Source: Pseudoclavibacter helvolus
GTDB taxonomy: Bacteria > Actinomycetota > Actinomycetes > Actinomycetales > Microbacteriaceae
Reading direction: 5' to 3'
Length of the DNA: 64,000 nt
Assembly: GCF_014191305.1 (NCBI RefSeq)
Contig: NZ_JACHWJ010000002.1
Span: 62,001-126,000 of the forward strand
Notes under the pieces: generated by a model
Database searches by the model: none
Told to the model about the DNA's origin: nothing
The model's input: only the letters and a program-made list of their open reading frames with translations
Shown: positions 7,614 through 16,050 of the stretch, piece by piece
Layout of the letters: each line of letters begins with the position of its first letter
How positions within the stretch are numbered: the stretch's first letter is position 1
Position numbers and translations under genes: made by a program

Positions 7614-9332
7614 ATGAACCGACTCATCATCTACTTGCTGTTTGACAAGGCGGGCATCGCCGATTCTGGGGTGCTGCGGGCTCTGCGTGGGCTTCGCCCG
7701 CACGCGAGTGAGCTTTTTGTTGTGGTGAACGGTTCGGTGACGGACGAGTCAAGAGCGTCGCTCGACTCGGTCGCCGATTCGGTGTTTGAGCGCCCGAACG
7801 AGGGCTTCGACGTCGGCGGTTATCGTGCCGCCCTCGACGAGATCGGCGCTGAGCGGCTTGCCTCGTTCGACGAGGTTGTGCTGGTGAACTACACGTTCTT
7901 GGGCCCTATGACCTCCTTCGACGAGACGTTCAGCTGGGCGGATGCTGCCGGCTACGACGTGTGGGGCCTGACCGAGCACGGCGAGCTCACGCCAAACCCG
8001 TACACCTTCAGCGGTTCCTTGCCCGCGCACCTGCAGTCGCACTGGCTTGCGGTCAGGCGCTCGGTGATCGTGAGCGACGCGTGGCGCGAGTACTGGGCAT
8101 CCATGCCGCAGATTCGCTCGTACGACGACTCGGTCCGGCACCACGAGGCCCGCTTTTCGCCGTTTTTTGCGGAGCGCGGCTTCTCGAAGGGGGCGCAGTT
8201 CCCGGCGGGCAACTTCAGTGTTGACGGCAGGGTCATCGCGAATCCGAGCATGGAGGCGCCGGTGATGCTGCTGGAGGCCGGGGCTCCGATCGTGAAGCGG
8301 CGCCTGTTTGCCCACAACCCAGTTGAGCTTGACCACCGGGGCGTTTCGCCGCGCGACGTGGCCCTCGAGGTTGAGCGCCGCGGCTTCCCGGCTGGTGTGT
8401 TGGTCGAGAGCACAAGCCGGTTTGCGCCGAGCCGGGTGCTGGCGGCCGGCGTCGGAGCTGGCCCGCGCGTGCTCCGTCGGGCCTCGACCGCGGTCACCCA
8501 CGATTGGCGCCGCGACGAGGGCAGTGACGACGAGGTCGCGACCATCTCGGGACTGCACGTGCGCATCGTGCGCGGTGGTTTTTGGCCGAGGCTCATCGCG
8601 GGGGACTCGCGGGTACAAAGCGCCGATTTGGTCCTGGTCGAGTCTGACGAGGCCGCTTCGCTGGCAGAAGTGCCACCGAGCGCCGCCATGCTGGCGCGGC
8701 AGCGCGGCAGGCGGGTCATCTTCGAGCGCGCGGAGCCGCTCGCGTGGGAGTTCGCTGACCACCAGACGCTTGGCATGTTGGTGCCCGTCGCACCCCCGGT
8801 TGGCACGGGCCTGCTCGCGGATGGCTGGCGGGGGAGCCGCAAGAGGGTCGCCGAGCTGGCTGCCGTGCTTGGTGTGGATGCGCCGCTCGACACCAACACC
8901 CCCGTCGCGCCGTTTGCCGGGTTTGCGGCGTACCGAGTGGATGCGCTCCAGCACCTCGCGCGGGCGTGCGAGGTGCACGGGGTCGCGGAGCTGGAAGAGA
9001 AGTTCCCGGACGGGGAGCTGGCGAGGCTCCTCGACCTGCTTGCCAGCCGTGTTGTCTTCGACGCGGGGTTCGCCGTCTCGGAGGCGGAGACCGCCGACGG
9101 GCTCGCGAGCGACTACGCGCTGCTTGCCGCGAAGTTTGAGGACCTGGTGGCTCAGTTTGGGGACGACCCGCGCGGGCCGCACCGCCGCTTTGCTGGGGTC
9201 AGGGCGCGGAGCGGAGCCGAGTGGATGCTGTTCAGCAGGTTCATGGTGAAGTTACGCCGGTTCCCCGCCCTCGAGCGGGGCATTCGGCGCCTGGCCGCCC
9301 AGTCGAAGCTGCTGATCGCGCGCTTCCGCTGA
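7614..9332 (+). CDS. Rhamnan synthesis F (RgpF)-like glycosyltransferase
   Basis: 572-residue protein of the rhamnan synthesis protein F family. The first third has the family pattern: opening MNRLIIYLLFDKAGI, LFVVVNGSVTDES, ERPNEGFDVGGYRAAL, VVLVNYTFLGPM, LQSHWLAVRRSVI and PIVKRRLFAHNPVELDH. The rest is weaker and ends in a basic, membrane-associating tail (LRRFPALERGIRRLAAQSKLL). RgpF-like enzymes extend or branch polyrhamnose in streptococcal wall polysaccharides; here the acceptor is unknown. It leads a plus-strand gene series with the acylation genes. Two relatives lie at 26275-28125 and 31951-33654. Confidence 0.85.
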   Translation: MNRLIIYLLFDKAGIADSGVLRALRGLRPHASELFVVVNGSVTDESRASLDSVADSVFERPNEGFDVGGYRAALDEIGAERLASFDEVVLVNYTFLGPMTSFDETFSWADAAGYDVWGLTEHGELTPNPYTFSGSLPAHLQSHWLAVRRSVIVSDAWREYWASMPQIRSYDDSVRHHEARFSPFFAERGFSKGAQFPAGNFSVDGRVIANPSMEAPVMLLEAGAPIVKRRLFAHNPVELDHRGVSPRDVALEVERRGFPAGVLVESTSRFAPSRVLAAGVGAGPRVLRRASTAVTHDWRRDEGSDDEVATISGLHVRIVRGGFWPRLIAGDSRVQSADLVLVESDEAASLAEVPPSAAMLARQRGRRVIFERAEPLAWEFADHQTLGMLVPVAPPVGTGLLADGWRGSRKRVAELAAVLGVDAPLDTNTPVAPFAGFAAYRVDALQHLARACEVHGVAELEEKFPDGELARLLDLLASRVVFDAGFAVSEAETADGLASDYALLAAKFEDLVAQFGDDPRGPHRRFAGVRARSGAEWMLFSRFMVKLRRFPALERGIRRLAAQSKLLIARFR

Positions 9333-9400
9333 GACCAGCGGCGCGGCATCGATGAGCGCAAACGCGGGCCGGGTACCGTGTCTGCGACTGGAGGTGGCTG

Positions 9401-10033
9401 ATGACTGGTGGCGAAACACCGCTTGGCGGCAAGTACGACCCTGACGAGCTCGAGGAACTGGAGAGTCAGGCCGAGCGCCGTGGCGCCGGTCGCGGGTTGG
9501 TCATTGGCCTTCTGATTGCCGCGGCCGTTGCGATCGCCGCGATCGTGTTTGTGCTTATGAACCCGCTTGGCCAGCAGGCGCCGCCGGACAACACCACCCC
9601 GGTGACGACGCTGCCGCAGGCGACTGAGGTCGCCGTCCCGGAGACCCTGATTGTCACCGCCACGCCGGTGCCAACCGTGACGGTGACCGAGACCACGACG
9701 GCGCAGCCAAGCGAGCCTGCTGGCGAACCCGCCGTGCAGGTTTCCCTGAGTCGTGTGTACTGGGTGCCAGACCAGAGCGTCATCTCGGCGGCCGCGCTGG
9801 TGTCGACGACGGAGCCAGGCGGCACGTGCACGCTGGTCCTCCGAAACGGGCCGGAGACGTTTATCGCGACGGCGGCTGTCACGGCCCCCACCTCCGCGGA
9901 CACCGAGGCGTCGAGCTGCATCGTCAACCTGCGCGACCCGGCGATCCAGGCGGGCGACTGGGAAGCCGTCATGCAGTACGAGGGTCCAGAGGGTGACGGA
10001 TTCAGCGAGCCAATGACGGTGACGGTCGGCTGA
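9401..10033 (+). CDS. Membrane-anchored Thr/Pro-rich protein of unknown function
   Basis: 210 residues; no family recognised. Residues 1-31 are cytoplasmic and acidic/basic mixed (DPDELEELESQAERR). Residues about 32-53 form one transmembrane helix (LVIGLLIAAAVAIAAIVFVL). Residues 54-110 form a Thr/Pro-rich stalk, followed by an extracytoplasmic beta-rich domain of about 100 residues with two cysteines (GGTCTLVL and SSCIVNL) that could form a disulfide. A GGAGGT ribosome-binding site precedes the ATG. It sits 68 bp after the RgpF-like gene and ahead of the acyltransferase genes, so a structural or accessory role in surface-glycan modification is plausible but unproven. Confidence 0.75.
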   Translation: MTGGETPLGGKYDPDELEELESQAERRGAGRGLVIGLLIAAAVAIAAIVFVLMNPLGQQAPPDNTTPVTTLPQATEVAVPETLIVTATPVPTVTVTETTTAQPSEPAGEPAVQVSLSRVYWVPDQSVISAAALVSTTEPGGTCTLVLRNGPETFIATAAVTAPTSADTEASSCIVNLRDPAIQAGDWEAVMQYEGPEGDGFSEPMTVTVG

Positions 10034-10201
10034 CCTCACGGGGCCTCACGCGCATCCGCCGTGAAGGTCAGGCCTGAGGTCACGCTGGAAGCCCAGATCA
10101 GCGGCCCAGGCTTCTGCTGACGGAGTCGAGTTACGATACTGTGCGGCGCGGACCCACGCGCTTCGCTGTCGTGACCACTTTCCGACTCTCCCGAGGACCC
10201 C

Positions 10202-11419
10202 ATGCCGCTGATGCTCGATAAGGCGTTCGACCCTCGGGCGAACAGCATCGGGTTTCTGCGCTGGCTGCTCGCGTTTGCCGTGATCTTCGCGCACGCCGGT
10301 CCGCTTGGCGGCTTCTACGGCGGCCACGACCTCGGTACGCAGGTGTCGTCCGAGCAGTCCATCGGCGGCGTTGCCGTCGCTGGTTTCTTCTTCTTTTCCG
10401 GCTATCTGATCACGCAGAGCAGGCGCGGGAAGTCCACGATCTTCCGCTTCTTCTGGCGTCGTGTGCTGCGCATCTTCCCTGCGTTCTGGCTGGCGCTGCT
10501 GACGACGGCCTTTGTGCTGGCGCCAATCGCGTGGTTCCAAGAAGCAGGCACGATGGATGGCTTCTGGAACGCCACCTCGCAGTCTCCGTACACGTACTTC
10601 CTCAACAACATGTGGCTCGATCTTGGGCAGCGCAACATCGCTGGCATGGGCGGCTCCCTGCCGCTGGGACAGCTGGGCGGCTTCGACTGGAACGGCTCGG
10701 CCTGGACACTCATGTACGAGTTCCGCGCCTACATCATGGTCGGCGTACTTGGGCTGTTTGGCGTTTTCTCGAACCGCATCGTCGGCGGCATCATCGCGGT
10801 TGGCATCATCGGGGTCAACTTCCTCACGTGGAGCGGCTGGGTGGACATGCTGTCGATCAGCCCGTTCCTCACGAACCCGTTTATGCCGATGTTCTTCGCC
10901 CCGTTTGCGTTTGGGATGCTGTTCGCGCTGTTCGGGGACAAGATCCCGATCGACGACCGGCTCGCCGTGCTTGCGGTCTGCGTCGCGGCGTTTACGTACG
11001 CGTCCGGCGGCTGGAACATGTGGGGTCAGTACTTCCTCATGTACTTCCTCATGTGGTTTGCCATCCGCACCCCGCGCCTCAACCGGTGGGAGAAGCACGG
11101 CGACCTCTCCTACGGCATCTACATTTTTGCGTGGCCGCTCATGCAGTTTGGCGCCTACTTCGGGCTCCAGGACGCCGGCTGGTTTGTGTACCACCTGGTC
11201 ATCGCGATCGCGGCGCATATCTGCGCGTACCTCTCCTGGCACCTGATCGAGAGCCCGGCCATGAGCCTGAAGAACTGGACTCCGAAGTGGCTCGCGTGGC
11301 TGCTCGCGAAGGGGAAACCGCGTGTTGACGCGGTGAAGCGCAGGCTCGTGAACCCCGCGTATTCGTCGTCGAACTTCGCGGCACGTCTCCGCTCCGAGAA
11401 CGATGGGGCGGGCGCGTGA
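10202..11419 (+). CDS. Acyltransferase-3 family membrane protein (O-acetyltransferase, no SGNH domain)
   Basis: 405 residues with about ten hydrophobic helices, the AT3 fold that passes acyl groups across the membrane. Helix 1 carries LRWLLAFAVIFAHAGPLGG with the family's conserved His. The cytoplasmic loop has the basic motif FFWRRVLRIFPAFW, and the C-terminal half has GDLSYGIYIFAWPLMQF. There is no C-terminal SGNH domain, unlike the three AT3 proteins downstream. The stop overlaps the start of the AlgX/AlgJ-like gene (GTGA), so the two are probably one functional pair: AT3 supplies the acyl group and the SGNH partner transfers it to the glycan. Confidence 0.88.
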   Translation: MPLMLDKAFDPRANSIGFLRWLLAFAVIFAHAGPLGGFYGGHDLGTQVSSEQSIGGVAVAGFFFFSGYLITQSRRGKSTIFRFFWRRVLRIFPAFWLALLTTAFVLAPIAWFQEAGTMDGFWNATSQSPYTYFLNNMWLDLGQRNIAGMGGSLPLGQLGGFDWNGSAWTLMYEFRAYIMVGVLGLFGVFSNRIVGGIIAVGIIGVNFLTWSGWVDMLSISPFLTNPFMPMFFAPFAFGMLFALFGDKIPIDDRLAVLAVCVAAFTYASGGWNMWGQYFLMYFLMWFAIRTPRLNRWEKHGDLSYGIYIFAWPLMQFGAYFGLQDAGWFVYHLVIAIAAHICAYLSWHLIESPAMSLKNWTPKWLAWLLAKGKPRVDAVKRRLVNPAYSSSNFAARLRSENDGAGA

Positions 11420-12699
11420 CCGCCGTTGGCCCAGGGGGCCTGCGCCCAGACGACGGCTTCACCGAGCCCAAGTCGGAGGACGGGCGCCGCACGTGGGCCC
11501 AGCGCTGGCATCGTGTGCGCCTGGTTCCGCTGATCCTCTTGGTTGTTGCCGCGCTGATCGCAACCATCACGGGCGTCGTCACGGCTCGGGATGCTGCCAA
11601 ACAGGTTGTGCCGCCCGGTGCCGTGCAGGAAACGCAGACGGCGCAGCCCGTGACCGTTGAGACCTCCGCGACCCCAGCATCCACAACCTCGACTGCCGAC
11701 GTGTGCGCGCCGAAGCCCGTTGACGTCGTGACCGGTTCGCCGTGGACGGGCGAGGCGAGGGAGGCGAGCGAGGCCGTCTACTCCGCCGAGCTCGCGAAGC
11801 TCGAGACCCCGCGGGTCGCGGTTGCCGGCGACGACAACTGGATGTTCTGGGGCGACATCGAGGCCAACAACTTCTCGCAGTCGCTCGGGCGGTCGTTCCT
11901 CAGCGCCGATGAGGCCGACGAGTGGGCCGGCTACTTCACCGAGCTGCGCGGCGAGCTCGACGAGCGGGACATCGACCTCGTGATCCAGGTGGTGCCTGCT
12001 GACTGGTCGGTGTACCCGGAGATGCTGCCGGATTGGGCCGAGGAGTTGCGCGGGCCCACAACGCTTGAATACTTGATCACCTCGTATCCGGAGCTGCCCA
12101 TCATGGACATGCGGCAGGCGCTTCGCGACGCGAAGTCTGGTGGCCCCGTCTACGCGCCTGGCAACAGCCACTGGAGTCCCTACGGCGCAGCGATCGGCTG
12201 GGAGCAGCTGGCGGCGTGCCTCGGCTCCGTCGATGAAAAGTACGCGTCATTGAGCCCACTCGAGTTCTCGGAACTGGAACCGGTTCCCGCCGATGACTCG
12301 CAGCCAGAGCCGGGGCTTGCGCTCAGCGAAGCTCCCGTCGATTGGGCGCAGCCGGTGCTGCAGTCGCCGGCATCCAAGATGCTCCTGACCTCCGGCGACG
12401 GCACGGTGGTCGAAACAACAACGGCCGAGCGGCTCGACATGCTGGAGCTCCCCGCCATGACCGAAACCCTGGACCCGCAGTCCGAGGCGACGGCGCTCAT
12501 CGTGCGCGACAGCCAGGGCAACAGCATCGGCCCCGCCTGGCAGGCGGGCTTCGCTTCGACGAAGCAGATCGGCCATAATCTTGGCTCGGCGGGCCCGCCC
12601 GCCGATATCGTTGCGGAAGCCGATGAGTTTCAGCCAGACGTTGTGGTCTTCGAGATCACCGAGCGCTACCTCAATTGGATTCCAACGCTCCCCGAGTGA
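11416..12699 (+). CDS. AlgX/AlgJ-like SGNH O-acetyltransferase, membrane-anchored
   Basis: 427 residues: a cytoplasmic N-terminus, one transmembrane helix at about 38-57 (LVPLILLVVAALIATITGVV), a Thr-rich stalk, then an extracytoplasmic SGNH-like domain. Features of the AlgX/AlgJ family are GDDNWMFWGDIEANNF, VIQVVPADWSVYPEML, GNSHWSPYGAAIGWE and RDSQGNSIG, whose Ser366 would be the nucleophile. In the family the His motif normally reads Asp-x-His-Trp; here it is Asn250-Ser-His252-Trp, so the expected catalytic Asp is replaced. The gene is coupled by a 4-base overlap to the AT3 gene upstream. Either an unusual acetyltransferase or a glycan-binding derivative. Confidence 0.8.
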   Translation: MTAVGPGGLRPDDGFTEPKSEDGRRTWAQRWHRVRLVPLILLVVAALIATITGVVTARDAAKQVVPPGAVQETQTAQPVTVETSATPASTTSTADVCAPKPVDVVTGSPWTGEAREASEAVYSAELAKLETPRVAVAGDDNWMFWGDIEANNFSQSLGRSFLSADEADEWAGYFTELRGELDERDIDLVIQVVPADWSVYPEMLPDWAEELRGPTTLEYLITSYPELPIMDMRQALRDAKSGGPVYAPGNSHWSPYGAAIGWEQLAACLGSVDEKYASLSPLEFSELEPVPADDSQPEPGLALSEAPVDWAQPVLQSPASKMLLTSGDGTVVETTTAERLDMLELPAMTETLDPQSEATALIVRDSQGNSIGPAWQAGFASTKQIGHNLGSAGPPADIVAEADEFQPDVVVFEITERYLNWIPTLPE

Positions 12700-12726
12700 T
12701 CTCGGGGCGGACAGAGAAGGACACCC

Positions 12727-13794
12727 ATGTCGACTTGCCTGATCACCGGCGGCGCCGGATTCATCGGAACCGCACTCTCCACGCGACTGCCGGAGCACTT
12801 CGACCGCGTGGTCGCCTCCGACAACCTGCACCCGCAAATTCACCCGAGCGCTGAGCGCCCGGCCGCACTTGATGAGCGCGTCGAGTTTGTGCAGGGCGAC
12901 GTGACGGTGCCCGCCGATTGGGACAGGCTGCTGGCCGACGTGAAGCCAGACGTGGTCATCCACCTCGCCGCGGAAACGGGCACGGGGCAGTCGCTCCTCG
13001 AGGCGAGCCGCCACGCACGAGTGAACGTTGTTGGGACCACCGAGATGCTCGACGCCTTTGTGCGTGCGGATGCGCTCCCCAAGAAGATCGTGCTGACCTC
13101 GAGCCGCGCGGTGTACGGCGAGGGCGCGTGGGCCGACGACGAGGGGGCCGTGAGCTACCCGGGTCAGCGTTCGGCGGCGATGCTCGAGCGCGGGGAGTGG
13201 GACTTCCCCGGGCTGTCGGCGCTCCCGTTCCTCTCGTCGCGGGTTGAGCCGCGCCCGACCAGCGTGTACGGGGCCACGAAGCTCGCGCAGGAGCACATCC
13301 TGAGCTCGTGGTGCCTCTCGCTTGGGGTGACTCCGGTGCTGTTCCGGCTGCAGAACGTCTACGGGCCTGGCCAGTCGCTCATCAACCCGTACACGGGCAT
13401 CGTCTCGTTTTTTGCCCAGCAGGCGAAGGCTGGCAAGACCATCCCGGTCTACGAGGACGGCGAGATCGTGCGCGACTTTGTTTTCATCGACGACGTCGCG
13501 GACGCGCTGGTTTCCGGGGTGCTGACGTCAGGCGAAAACAAGCACGCGTACGACATCGGCTCGGGTGAGGGCACCAGCGTGTTGGCGTTGGCGCAGCTCA
13601 TCGCCAACTTCTACGGCGCACCGGCGCCGGTGATCAACGGGAAGTTCCGCAACGGAGACGTGCGTCACGCGTCCTGCGACATCGCGGAGGCCGAAGAGGC
13701 CTTGTCGTGGCAGCCGAAGGTGATGGTGGATGCGGGAGTGCGCCAGCTGTGCACGTGGATCGATGCGCAGGAGGGGTCCCCGGCGCTCAGCTGA
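12727..13794 (+). CDS. NAD-dependent sugar epimerase, probably dTDP-L-rhamnose 4-epimerase
   Basis: 355-residue extended short-chain dehydrogenase. N-terminal NAD site CLITGGAGFIGTALS, then ASDNLHPQIHPS, a motif I associate with dTDP-L-rhamnose 4-epimerases, HLAAETGTGQSLLEAS, LTSSRAVYGEG and the catalytic pair in SVYGATKLAQEH. Later motifs are RLQNVYGPGQSL and VRDFVFIDDVADALV. The reaction would convert dTDP-L-rhamnose to dTDP-6-deoxy-L-talose, a sugar often O-acetylated in bacterial glycans, consistent with its place between acyltransferase genes. It has a GAGAAGGA ribosome-binding site. General epimerase call strong; exact substrate inferred. Confidence 0.8.
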   Translation: MSTCLITGGAGFIGTALSTRLPEHFDRVVASDNLHPQIHPSAERPAALDERVEFVQGDVTVPADWDRLLADVKPDVVIHLAAETGTGQSLLEASRHARVNVVGTTEMLDAFVRADALPKKIVLTSSRAVYGEGAWADDEGAVSYPGQRSAAMLERGEWDFPGLSALPFLSSRVEPRPTSVYGATKLAQEHILSSWCLSLGVTPVLFRLQNVYGPGQSLINPYTGIVSFFAQQAKAGKTIPVYEDGEIVRDFVFIDDVADALVSGVLTSGENKHAYDIGSGEGTSVLALAQLIANFYGAPAPVINGKFRNGDVRHASCDIAEAEEALSWQPKVMVDAGVRQLCTWIDAQEGSPALS

Positions 13795-13836
13795 GGCGGG
13801 TGCCGCGCCGCGGCCTCGCACGAGTGAACCGGTCAG

Positions 13837-13851
13837 TAGCATGGTGCCGTG
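13837..13851 (+). promoter_or_regulatory. Leaderless-type -10 of AT3-SGNH copy 1
   Basis: TAGCAT at 13837-13842, six bases, then the GTG start. The same arrangement precedes copies 2 and 3. Confidence 0.6.
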
Positions 13852-15960
13852 CCAGATCTCTCCAAAGTCGCTCCTGTGACGAACACCTCTTTGGCGACCT
13901 CGGGCACAGCGGTGACCACGAAGGGCTCGTCGAACGCGGGCGCCAGAACGCAGCGCCTTGATATTCAGGTGTTGCGTGCGGTCGCGGTTGGTGCGGTGTT
14001 GTTGTATCACTTGTGGCCGAATCGGTTTACGGGTGGCTATGTCGGCGTTGACATTTTCTTTGTGATCTCTGGCTTTTTGATCACGGCGCACTTGTTGCGG
14101 CATGCGCAGGATCACGGTCGGATTTCGTTGGCGAAGTTCTGGGCGAACCGGAGCCGGCGCTTGTTGCCGATGGCGTGTGTTGTGCTGGTGTTGACGGCGG
14201 TCGCGTCGGTGGTGTGGTTGCCGGCGTCGAGTTGGGGGCCTGCGCTTCGGGGCGTGTTGGCGTCGACGTTTTATGTGCAGAACTGGAACCTTGCTGGCGA
14301 GTCGGTCAGTTACTTGGCGCGGGATTACATCGTTGGTCCGACGCAGCATTTCTGGTCGTTGTCGGTGGAGGAGCAGTTCTACATCCTCTGGCCGCTGCTG
14401 TTTGCGGCGTCGACGTGGGTTGCGGTGCGTGCGTTGCGCCGCAGGCCGCCGGTTGGTTCGAGCGAGGCTCGCGCGCACGTCACGCGGGTGGTGTTGGTTC
14501 GCCGGTACGCGCTCCTCGCGGTTGCCGCGGTTTTTGTTGCGTCGTTGGCGTATTCGTTGTGGGTGACGGCGGCTGAGCCGTCGCTGTCCTATTTCTCGAC
14601 GTTCTCGCGGGCGTGGGAGTTCGCGGCCGGTGCGCTGTTGGCGGTGCTGCCTGGGAAGTTCGGGGCGGATGCGTCGAAGTTGACCTCGCTCCCGACGCGC
14701 GTGGTGGCGTCTTGGCTTGGCTACGCGATGCTGGGCGCGACGATCATGCTCCTCCCGGAGGGTGTCTCGTTCCCGGGAGCGACGGCCCTGCTTCCTGTCG
14801 TTGGTACCGTGCTGGTGATTTGGGCGGGGGATGTCCGTGGCGCGTTCACGCCAGCGCTCGTCTCGCGGATCCGCCCCGTCACGTACCTCGGCGACATCTC
14901 GTACTCGGTATACCTCTGGCACTGGCCGATCATCGTGATCCTGCCCTACGCGCTGGAGCGCAACTTCGCGACGGTTGACAAGCTGATCGTGATTGCCGCA
15001 TCCATCGGCCTGGCCGCCCTCAGCAAGCCCCTCATCGAAGACCGGTTCCGCCAGGGCATGCGCTGGACCGCCACCTCGTGGCGCGGCTTTGTGCCCGGGG
15101 TTGTTGGCATGGTGGTGTCCGGGGCCGTCGCCGCCACCGCGCTGTTTGTGCTCGTGCCACCTGCGCCAGACGCCGATGACGTCTCCGAGGTCATCGCGAG
15201 CGCAGACAAGGCCACCGACCCCACCCTGCCGCTGACGCCGGACCTCTCCGTGCGGGCCGACGACCGCACGGAGATGTACGACTGCTTCGACTACTACAAC
15301 GAGGGCCTCGAGCGCTGCGAGTACGGAGTGGAGGACTCCGAGGTTCGGATCGCGCTGATCGGGGACTCGCACGCGGCGCACTTCATCCCGGCCCTCATCG
15401 ACATGGTGGATGCGCAGGGCTGGGCCCTGACGACCTACGTGGGTATGAACTGCGACGCCGGTCCAACTCCGCTGTGCGCCGGGGCGCAGGACACAATCGC
15501 TGGGCTGCAGTCCGGGGACTACGACCTGGTACTGGTCGGGGCCTTCCGCAACTCGGCGAGGGAGCCGGCGGAGGTCGAGGCGTACTGGACGTCGTTGGTT
15601 GAGATGGGCATGCCGCTGGTGCCGATTGTGGACGTGCCCTTCAACCCGGAGTCCACCTTCGACTGCCTGGACGAGAGTGGCGGCGACCCCCTCAAGGCAA
15701 ACACGTGCGAAACGTCGCTGCAGGAGGCACTGGAAACGCACCCCGACCGGTCAAAGCCCATCGCGGACAAGCTGGGGCTGCCGGTCATCGACCTCACGGC
15801 GAGCTTCTGCACGGCGGAAGCGTGCCAGATTGTCATCGGTAACACGATTGTGTACCAGGACTCGACGAGCTCACACATGACCACAACGTTCTCGAAGACG
15901 CTGGCCGAAGACCTCACGGCGCAGGTGACGGCGCTGCTGGTCCGCGAAGGCGTACTTTAA
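13849..15960 (+). CDS. AT3-SGNH fusion acyltransferase, copy 1
   Basis: 703 residues of the OafA-like class. A variable N-terminus of 35 residues precedes about ten transmembrane helices (36 to about 430): RLDIQVLRAVAVGAVLLYHLWP with the conserved His, VGVDIFFVISGFLIT, the basic loop FWANRSRRLLPM, and FWSLSVEEQFYILWPLL. A linker follows, then an extracytoplasmic SGNH domain with GDSHAAHF at 505-512 (nucleophile Ser507), MNCDAG, and a C-terminal D671-x4-H676 for the catalytic pair. Cysteines in MYDCFD, ERCEYG and MNCD suggest disulfides. The enzyme would move an acyl group across the membrane and place it on a surface sugar. The coding stretch 13954-14786 is identical in copy 3. Confidence 0.9.
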   Translation: MPDLSKVAPVTNTSLATSGTAVTTKGSSNAGARTQRLDIQVLRAVAVGAVLLYHLWPNRFTGGYVGVDIFFVISGFLITAHLLRHAQDHGRISLAKFWANRSRRLLPMACVVLVLTAVASVVWLPASSWGPALRGVLASTFYVQNWNLAGESVSYLARDYIVGPTQHFWSLSVEEQFYILWPLLFAASTWVAVRALRRRPPVGSSEARAHVTRVVLVRRYALLAVAAVFVASLAYSLWVTAAEPSLSYFSTFSRAWEFAAGALLAVLPGKFGADASKLTSLPTRVVASWLGYAMLGATIMLLPEGVSFPGATALLPVVGTVLVIWAGDVRGAFTPALVSRIRPVTYLGDISYSVYLWHWPIIVILPYALERNFATVDKLIVIAASIGLAALSKPLIEDRFRQGMRWTATSWRGFVPGVVGMVVSGAVAATALFVLVPPAPDADDVSEVIASADKATDPTLPLTPDLSVRADDRTEMYDCFDYYNEGLERCEYGVEDSEVRIALIGDSHAAHFIPALIDMVDAQGWALTTYVGMNCDAGPTPLCAGAQDTIAGLQSGDYDLVLVGAFRNSAREPAEVEAYWTSLVEMGMPLVPIVDVPFNPESTFDCLDESGGDPLKANTCETSLQEALETHPDRSKPIADKLGLPVIDLTASFCTAEACQIVIGNTIVYQDSTSSHMTTTFSKTLAEDLTAQVTALLVREGVL
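13954..14786 (+). repeat. Identical ~833-bp tract shared with AT3 copy 3
   Basis: Read side by side, this segment and 18232-19064 agree throughout. It covers residues 36 to about 313 of copy 1, most of the AT3 membrane domain. The identity ends abruptly at the sequence GCGACGGC. Third codon positions are rich in G and T (TTG, GTG, GGT), unlike the C-rich 3' half of the gene. Confidence 0.9.
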
Positions 15961-16035
15961 GGCGACATTCGGATCGCGAGATCGTGCGCGGCGATTCTCG
16001 TGAAGAGTGAAGCGCACATTGAAGGCGCCTACCTC

Positions 16036-16050
16036 TACTGTTGTGCTGTG
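16036..16050 (+). promoter_or_regulatory. Leaderless-type -10 of AT3-SGNH copy 2
   Basis: TACTGT at 16036-16041, six bases, then GTG at 16048. This decides the start: the open frame extends upstream to 16000 but without a good initiation site. Confidence 0.55.

Noticed and set aside
14175-14576. Open frame repeated exactly at 18453-18854
   Set aside because: Both are other-frame readings of the identical AT3 tract; their sameness supports the repeat but they are not genes.
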